Shown in pieces: positions 58,983 to 64,000 of a stretch of DNA of 64,000 nucleotides. Made by a program: the position numbers and the translations under genes. The notes under the pieces are model-generated. The model saw only the letters and a program-made list of their open reading frames with translations. It was not told where the DNA came from and made no database searches. The stretch's first letter is position 1. Each line of letters starts with the position of its first letter. Source of the DNA: Ruminiclostridium hungatei (lineage in GTDB: Bacteria > Bacillota > Clostridia > Acetivibrionales > DSM-1351); NCBI RefSeq assembly GCF_002051585.1, contig NZ_MZGX01000030.1:1-64000 (forward strand), given 5' to 3'.

Positions 58983-60254
58983 ATGGAAAAGAGTAATTTT
59001 AGACGGTATTTTCAGTTTTTCCTAATCATTCTGGCAGCTGGTGCAATTTATCCGGTTATTTATCTGAGAACAAACTATCAGGTGACTATTCTGGAAGTGT
59101 TCAACTTAACTCAGGTACAATTAAACAACTTTTATTCAATGTTGGGTATTGCATATGTTATTGGTTATATTCCCAGCGGAATAATTGCAGATAAGATATC
59201 TGTAAAAAAACTCATAACCATATCATTATTTGGTACTTCACTCTGTGGCTTCTGGTTTGCGCAAGTACCAGATCACACATCCGTAAACATTATATTCTTC
59301 CTGTGGGGTATTTTTTCAGTATTTACTTTCTGGAGTGCACATATGAAGATTGTCAAAATGCTGTCAAAAGCTAATGAAGAAGGACGATTCTTTGGAATTC
59401 TTGACGGTGGAAGAGGTGTTGTTGAAGCATTAATGGCAAGCATAGGTTTGGTTGTTTTTGCAGCCATTCTTGGAACCAGCGAAGCACTTCCTGATAAAAA
59501 ATCTGCTTTGGTTTCAGTTGTTTATCTATACTCTGCAATAGTATTCATTGTTGCCGTTCTGATTGCTATTTTTGTTGATAGCGACAAGAAGCTTGCTGCT
59601 ATGTCAGATAACAAAGGTGAACTTGAAGGTAACAAATTCCACTTTAAAGATGTTGGTAAGCTGCTTAAAAATAAATACGTATATCTTATGGGCGGAATAA
59701 TCTTTATGGGATATGCGGTATTCTGGACAGTTTATTATATTGGCGGCTTCCTTCAAACAAATATAGGAATTAATGCCGTTTCGGTTGGTACTATTACAGT
59801 AATTGTTCTGTGGATGCGTCCTGTAGGTGGCTTTATAGGAGGGTTCCTTGCTGATAAAATAGGGCGCCCTAATACCATCAGAATTGCTATAGGAGCAGCA
59901 GCGGCTCTTCTGGCTATTGCAGCTTTAACACCTGTTTCAGCTGCAAAATTATTCCCGATAATTATGGTAGCGTTGGGAATTTTCCTTTATATGATTCGTG
60001 GCACATACTGGTCGCTATTGGGTATGTCTAAGATTGAAGCTGCAATGATGGGAACCGCAATTGGAGTTATTTCATTTATTGGGTATCTTCCAGATATCAT
60101 TCTGCCACAGTTAAACAGTTTTCTTTGGGCTACATTTGGTGATAAGGGCGGTTACAATGCTTACTTCATTGTCAGTGCAGTATTAGGCTTGATAGGTATT
60201 GCTATATTAACTGTCTATGCCAAACTAAACAGAAATGAGAAAAAGGCTCAATAA
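58983..60254 (+). CDS. MFS transporter
   Basis: 423 residues with 12 hydrophobic segments. The loop after TM2 (PSGIIADKISVKKL) and its counterpart in the second half (GGFLADKIGRPNTIRI) are the MFS signature loops. TAGGAGGG precedes the ATG. It lies between the oxidase and Etf genes and likely imports the operon substrate. Confidence 0.9.
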   Translation: MEKSNFRRYFQFFLIILAAGAIYPVIYLRTNYQVTILEVFNLTQVQLNNFYSMLGIAYVIGYIPSGIIADKISVKKLITISLFGTSLCGFWFAQVPDHTSVNIIFFLWGIFSVFTFWSAHMKIVKMLSKANEEGRFFGILDGGRGVVEALMASIGLVVFAAILGTSEALPDKKSALVSVVYLYSAIVFIVAVLIAIFVDSDKKLAAMSDNKGELEGNKFHFKDVGKLLKNKYVYLMGGIIFMGYAVFWTVYYIGGFLQTNIGINAVSVGTITVIVLWMRPVGGFIGGFLADKIGRPNTIRIAIGAAAALLAIAALTPVSAAKLFPIIMVALGIFLYMIRGTYWSLLGMSKIEAAMMGTAIGVISFIGYLPDIILPQLNSFLWATFGDKGGYNAYFIVSAVLGLIGIAILTVYAKLNRNEKKAQ

Positions 60255-60255
60255 T

Positions 60256-61050
60256 ATGAAACTTATATGTGTTGTTAAGTTTGTACCCGATGTAGATAAC
60301 TTCAGGTATGACTTTGAAAATAATAAACTTATTAGAGAAGATATGCGCTTGATACTTAACCCCGATGATGCATGTGCAGTAGCCTTTGCATTAAAGGTTA
60401 AGGAGAAACTGGCCGGTACAGTTGTTGAAGTGGTAACTATGGCGCCGAAGAAAATAGTTCCTCACATGGAGGATTTACTAAGGCTTGGTGTGGATAAAGG
60501 AGTAATTTTATCAGATAAAGCCTTTGCAGGAAGTGACACCTATGTTACCAGCAAGGTGCTTTCCAGGTATTTGCTGGGACAGCATTATGATTGTATCATT
60601 ACCGGCACCCACGCAGTTGACGGGGACACGGCTCACGTCCCCGCTCAATTGGGTGAATGGCTTGGCTTAAATCAAATGTCAGGTATTACTAAGGTTGATA
60701 TGGAAAAATTCAACAAAGCTTTTGCATATGTTGATGTGGATAATGATCAGACTTCTGCTACTTATGAGGTGTCATTACCGGCAGTTCTCAGCTTGACAAG
60801 GGAGATAGGCTATAAGCTTCCTTATGTTCGGAAAGGTGAGATAAACAGAGATGTAAAGTCATCAATATATATACTTGGCGGGGAAGACTTAGGCTTACAT
60901 GAAGACCAGACAGGACTGAAAGGTTCATTAACACAAGTTGTTGAAACATACGCCAAGCAGTATGAAAAACGAGAAAGGACATTGGTCAAGGCTGATAATG
61001 ACGGTGTTGAGACAGTGTTCCACTATCTACACGAAAAGGGATTTATCTAA
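60256..61050 (+). CDS. etfB: electron transfer flavoprotein beta subunit
   Basis: 264 residues from the ATG at 60256, immediately after the MFS stop; an earlier ATG at 60235 overlaps that gene. ICVVKFVPDVDN at the start, LNPDDACAVAFAL, and GTHAVDGDTAHVPAQLGEWLG in the nucleotide-binding region place it in the FixA/EtfB family. Nucleotide-binding DGDT-type motifs are shared with Etfs that bind a second FAD, so NAD(H)-linked confurcation is possible. It is followed directly by etfA. Confidence 0.92.
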   Translation: MKLICVVKFVPDVDNFRYDFENNKLIREDMRLILNPDDACAVAFALKVKEKLAGTVVEVVTMAPKKIVPHMEDLLRLGVDKGVILSDKAFAGSDTYVTSKVLSRYLLGQHYDCIITGTHAVDGDTAHVPAQLGEWLGLNQMSGITKVDMEKFNKAFAYVDVDNDQTSATYEVSLPAVLSLTREIGYKLPYVRKGEINRDVKSSIYILGGEDLGLHEDQTGLKGSLTQVVETYAKQYEKRERTLVKADNDGVETVFHYLHEKGFI

Positions 61051-62019
61051 ATGAAAAAATGTCTTATATTTCTGGATTCTGAACAGATTCAAAACAGTAT
61101 AGAGCTTTTGGAGGTTGCGCGCCGGATGTATCCAGATGAGCACTGGGAAGCATATGGTGTGGTCATCAATTATTCTCCTCCGGAAGCTCAAGGTTTTTTT
61201 GATTTTATTATTCAGGTAAATGCCCGGAATATTAAACAATACAACCTAAAAGAAATAACAAATGCTATTTCTGATATTCATAAACAATATAATTTTGATG
61301 TTATTTTAATTCCAGGAACATGGTGCGGAAGAATTCTTGCACCTCGATTGGCGGTAAGACTCCAAACAGGCTTGACAGCAGATGTCACTGAAATACGTCA
61401 TAAGGAAGATAGCATTGAAATGGTTCGACCGGTATTCAGCAGCAGAATGATGGCCGGCATTATTAACAAGAGCAATGGTCCTATAATGATGAGCGTGCGC
61501 CAAAATGTGTTCAAATATGCCGGTAACAAAGATAGGCAAACCCGGCTTGTAGAGTTTGATTATCAATCTAATGCACAACCGGGTATAAGGCAAGTAAGTG
61601 TTTATGAAAAGAGCCAATCGTATGATATACGAGAAAGTAACGTTTTAGTTTCGGGCGGTGGAGGAGTGGGAAAAGATTTTCACCGTCTGGAGGCTTTGGC
61701 TGAAGTATTGAAGGGGCATGTAGCAGCCAGCAGAAGAATTGTTGACAAAGGTATTGCTCCTCGTAGTATTCAGGTTGGACAATCCGGTAAAACTGTAAGT
61801 CCCAAGCTATATATAGCGCTTGGCATTTATGGGGCTATTCAGCATGTGGAAGGGCTAAAAAATGTAGCTTGTATTATCTCGGTTAATACCAATGCTAACG
61901 CACCCATTTGCAGCCTTTCTGATATTGTTGTAGAGGGTGACGCATTACTTTTTGTTGATCTTTTGACTGAGAGAATTCGAATTTATAACGAGGCAACAAA
62001 ATGTCCCCCACTTCTATAA
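61051..62019 (+). CDS. etfA: electron transfer flavoprotein alpha subunit, altered C-terminus
   Basis: 322 residues. The C-terminal FAD domain is intact: LVSGGGGVGKDFHRLEALAE, SIQVGQSGKTVSPKLYIALG, GAIQHVEGLKN and VNTNANAPICSLSDIVVEGD. It starts directly at the etfB stop. The last 11-12 codons (YNEATKCPPLL) lie within the inverted structured element at 61982-62141, so the insertion supplies the stop codon and an unusual tail. The functional domains end before that point, so the protein should still work. Confidence 0.92.
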   Translation: MKKCLIFLDSEQIQNSIELLEVARRMYPDEHWEAYGVVINYSPPEAQGFFDFIIQVNARNIKQYNLKEITNAISDIHKQYNFDVILIPGTWCGRILAPRLAVRLQTGLTADVTEIRHKEDSIEMVRPVFSSRMMAGIINKSNGPIMMSVRQNVFKYAGNKDRQTRLVEFDYQSNAQPGIRQVSVYEKSQSYDIRESNVLVSGGGGVGKDFHRLEALAEVLKGHVAASRRIVDKGIAPRSIQVGQSGKTVSPKLYIALGIYGAIQHVEGLKNVACIISVNTNANAPICSLSDIVVEGDALLFVDLLTERIRIYNEATKCPPLL

Positions 62020-62141
62020 GTGACGGGTACCGCATAGGTTCTCAGGCGGCGAATATATCCAAGGTGTCAAGAGTGTTTATCGGGGCACTATGGACACTAT
62101 TGCCTCGTTGAAACGCAGTTAAGGTAAGAAACATTTTCTTT
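61982..62141 (-). repeat. structured ORF-less element, copy 2 (inverted)
   Basis: On the minus strand this matches copy 1 at 57085-57202. The outer stem is a perfect 10 bp (61987-61996 with 62100-62109). Inner hairpins are CACTT-CTAT-AAGTG as written on plus (62009-62022) and CCGC/GCGG (62030-62033 with 62046-62049). It is about 40 bp longer than copy 1 in the 5' half of its own strand. It overlaps the 3' end of etfA and lies in the otherwise gene-free interval before the SDR gene. Confidence 0.7.
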
Positions 62142-62195
62142 GACCTCATGCGTTATCACAATGAAAAAATAATTAATAAAATGGAGGAAAATACT

Positions 62196-62975
62196 ATGAG
62201 GCTATCAGATTTTAATATGGATTTCTTTTCTTTGAAGGGCAAAAATGCAATTGTAACCGGCGGAAATGGAGGACTTGGCCAGGCTTTTACCACTGCGTTA
62301 GCAAAAGCAGGCGCAAACATACTTGTTCCAAGCCTTGCAGATGATGACGGAGCTACACGTGCTCTGGTTGAGGCTTGCGGTGTAGAATATAAGTTTATGG
62401 TGGCAGATATTACGGCAGATGGTGAGTGCAAGAGAATTGTAGATGAATGTGTTAATACATGGGGAAGTATTGATATACTCATTAATTGTGCCGGGATAAG
62501 TATAAATGTGCAGGATGTTACCAAATATACCAGAATAGAATGGGATAAAATGATTTCTATTAATCTGACTGCCGCCTTTGAAATGATTCATGAAGCCAGC
62601 AAGTTCATGATTAAGCAAGAAAGCGGAAAGATTATCAATATAGGCTCTCTATATTCCTTTTTGGGAGGGCAATGGTCGCCGGCTTATGCATCAACAAAGC
62701 ATGGTATCGTAGGCTTAACCAAGGCAATGTGCGATGAATTGGCTCAATGGAATATACAGGTTAATGCCATTGCTCCGGGATATTATGCAACACCAATGAC
62801 AGAAATGACCAGGAAGAACGAAAAACGTAACGCCGAGATTCTAGCTCACATTCCTGCAAATCGCTGGGGATATACTGCTGATCTTATGGGTGCCACTATT
62901 TTCCTTGCCAGCCGTGCATCGGATTATGTAAATGGTACTACCTTGACAGTAGATGGTGGCTATTTAATGAGATAG
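62196..62975 (+). CDS. SDR-family oxidoreductase (KduD/gluconate 5-dehydrogenase-like)
   Basis: 259 residues from the ATG at 62196 (ATGGAGGAAA upstream). Classical short-chain dehydrogenase with VTGGNGGLGQAF (cofactor loop), NCAGIS, the serine in NIGSLYS, and YASTKHG catalytic Tyr/Lys. The N-terminal FSLKGKNAIVTGG form is typical of sugar-acid and polyol dehydrogenases such as KduD and IdnO. It lies between etfA and a sugar kinase gene, which fits a polyol or sugar-acid catabolic route. Confidence 0.9.
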   Translation: MRLSDFNMDFFSLKGKNAIVTGGNGGLGQAFTTALAKAGANILVPSLADDDGATRALVEACGVEYKFMVADITADGECKRIVDECVNTWGSIDILINCAGISINVQDVTKYTRIEWDKMISINLTAAFEMIHEASKFMIKQESGKIINIGSLYSFLGGQWSPAYASTKHGIVGLTKAMCDELAQWNIQVNAIAPGYYATPMTEMTRKNEKRNAEILAHIPANRWGYTADLMGATIFLASRASDYVNGTTLTVDGGYLMR

Positions 62976-63003
62976 TTTACAATAAACATAAAGAGGTATA
63001 CTT

Positions 63004-64000
63004 ATGGAAAATAAATTTATTATTGCAATAGATGGTGGTACACAAAGTACAAAGGTTGCGTTGTTTGATACCGCTGGAACAGAAATTTGTTCACACACAG
63101 TCAAGCTTAAACCTATGAACCTGTACGGTGACAGCAGAGCAGAACACCCGGGAGATGACCTGTGGGATAGCTTGAAGGAAGCATGCCAGCAGGCTCTGAA
63201 GAAATTTACTGGTGACAGGAAAGATATCATTGGCATTGGATTGGGATCCATCAGATGTTGTCGTGCTCTGGTTAAGGAAGACGGCAGTTTAGCATCACCA
63301 GTTCAAAGCTGGATGGATCTTAGACTGTCAAAACCCTATGAGCATGAAGATGATAATGTCAGATATGTCACCACTACTACCGGTTATCTGACCTATAGAA
63401 TGACAGGTGAAGCAAGGGATACAAGAGCTAACTATGTGGGTCCATGGCCTATTGAGCCCGAAACCTTGAACTGGTATGAGGATGAAGAGAAATTTAGGGC
63501 TTATACTACACCAAGAGAAATGCTGTTCCAGTTAGTGGACCCGGCCAGTATTTTAGGGTATGTTACAGGTGAAGCTGCTATTGCTACCGGTATTCCTGCC
63601 GGGACACCTGTTGTTGCTACAGCTAATGACAAGGCAGTTGAAGGATTGGGTGCAGGGCTGGTGAATGATGGAACAGTGCTGGTATCTCTTGGAACATATA
63701 TTACTTCAATGATGGTTGGAGAAGAGAACAGGGCAGATACTTTGAATTACTGGACTAATCCTGGCGCAACACCCGGTGAATTTCTTTATGAAAGTAATGG
63801 AATCCGCCGAGGCATGGCAACAGTAACATGGATTAAGGATCTGCTTGGAAGTGATATTGTGACAGCGGCAGCAGAGCGGGGTATGTCGCCGGAAGCTTAT
63901 CTTGAGATGCTTGCAGCCGAGGTACCTGCTGGAAGCGATGGATTATATACAGTACTTCATTGGCTGGCGAGACCAACTCATTTACATGAAAGAGGAATAA
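63004..64000 (+). CDS. FGGY-family carbohydrate kinase (partial, runs off the window)
   Basis: 332 complete codons are visible from the ATG at 63004 with no stop before the end; the full family length is about 500. AIDGGTQSTKVALFD is the phosphate-1 motif, and ATANDKAVEGLGAG with SLGTYITSMM forms the second domain. Xylulokinase/erythritol-kinase-like members phosphorylate sugars or polyols. The region where family members usually carry an xLWxD-type stretch reads PVQSWMDLRLSKPYEH. AAAGAGGTA precedes the start. It is the last visible gene of the RpiR-controlled operon. Confidence 0.92.
   Translation, partial: MENKFIIAIDGGTQSTKVALFDTAGTEICSHTVKLKPMNLYGDSRAEHPGDDLWDSLKEACQQALKKFTGDRKDIIGIGLGSIRCCRALVKEDGSLASPVQSWMDLRLSKPYEHEDDNVRYVTTTTGYLTYRMTGEARDTRANYVGPWPIEPETLNWYEDEEKFRAYTTPREMLFQLVDPASILGYVTGEAAIATGIPAGTPVVATANDKAVEGLGAGLVNDGTVLVSLGTYITSMMVGEENRADTLNYWTNPGATPGEFLYESNGIRRGMATVTWIKDLLGSDIVTAAAERGMSPEAYLEMLAAEVPAGSDGLYTVLHWLARPTHLHERGI

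Overview
The window looks like chromosome of an anaerobic low-GC Gram-positive of class Clostridia. Supporting this are the gene orders priA-def-fmt-DUF116-yugP-rsmB-rlmN-PP2C-prkC-rsgA-rpe-thiN, GGAGG-type ribosome binding sites with several TTG starts, A+T-rich spacers, a four-helix-bundle chemoreceptor and an EtfAB-linked oxidase. A cellulolytic Ruminiclostridium-type genome is my best guess; this is inference, not identification.

Layout. 1-170: 3' end of an rRNA operon (5S gene and its terminator). 400-4123: a flavin-type oxidoreductase facing an HxlR regulator, then a Tet(M)-like ribosomal protection GTPase fused to a C-terminal NYN nuclease domain. 4241-5959: chemoreceptor. 7019-8218: family 2 glycosyltransferase. 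8351-34742: a 26-kb one-strand NRPS/PKS gene cluster. 34886-36953: a membrane-anchored Mrr-like protein and a two-OB-fold SSB-like protein. 37097-40024: an NDH-2/DoxX fusion, a NusG domain II protein and a Gx transporter. 40202-54016: conserved housekeeping block. 54224-55830: tRNA-Ala(GGC), a decayed second copy of it, and a DUF4062 gene between them. 56109-64000: an RpiR regulator facing a catabolic operon (FAD oxidase, MFS transporter, EtfB, EtfA, SDR, FGGY kinase running off the end).

The main interest is the assembly line. The first protein is FAAL-ACP-C-A-PCP; its adenylation pocket reads DILQLGMIWK, close to the known glycine code. Next are a KS-AT-KR-DH-ACP polyketide synthase, a MATE exporter, a KS-ACP protein with a shortened acyltransferase remnant lacking its catalytic serine, a membrane-anchored penicillin-acylase-type hydrolase, and a DUF1932 dehydrogenase. 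The last synthetase has a TubC docking domain, then C-A-PCP-PCP-E-like domains, with a complete ThiF/MoeB-type E1 activating domain inserted in the N-terminal part of its A domain. The last gene encodes a PP-loop (alpha-ANH) ATPase with a cysteine-rich N-terminus. There is no thioesterase.

My reading is an N-acyl-glycyl polyketide-peptide built as an acylated prodrug, exported by the MATE pump and deacylated outside the membrane, as in pyoverdine-type maturation. The E1 and PP-loop enzymes would add an ATP-dependent step such as thioamide, thioacid, amidine or ring formation. I know of no characterised pathway with this E1-in-A arrangement.

A second notable feature is a pair of inverted copies of a structured, ORF-less element (57085-57202 and 61982-62141). 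They bracket most of the catabolic operon, show compensatory base changes, and one copy supplies the stop codon of etfA.
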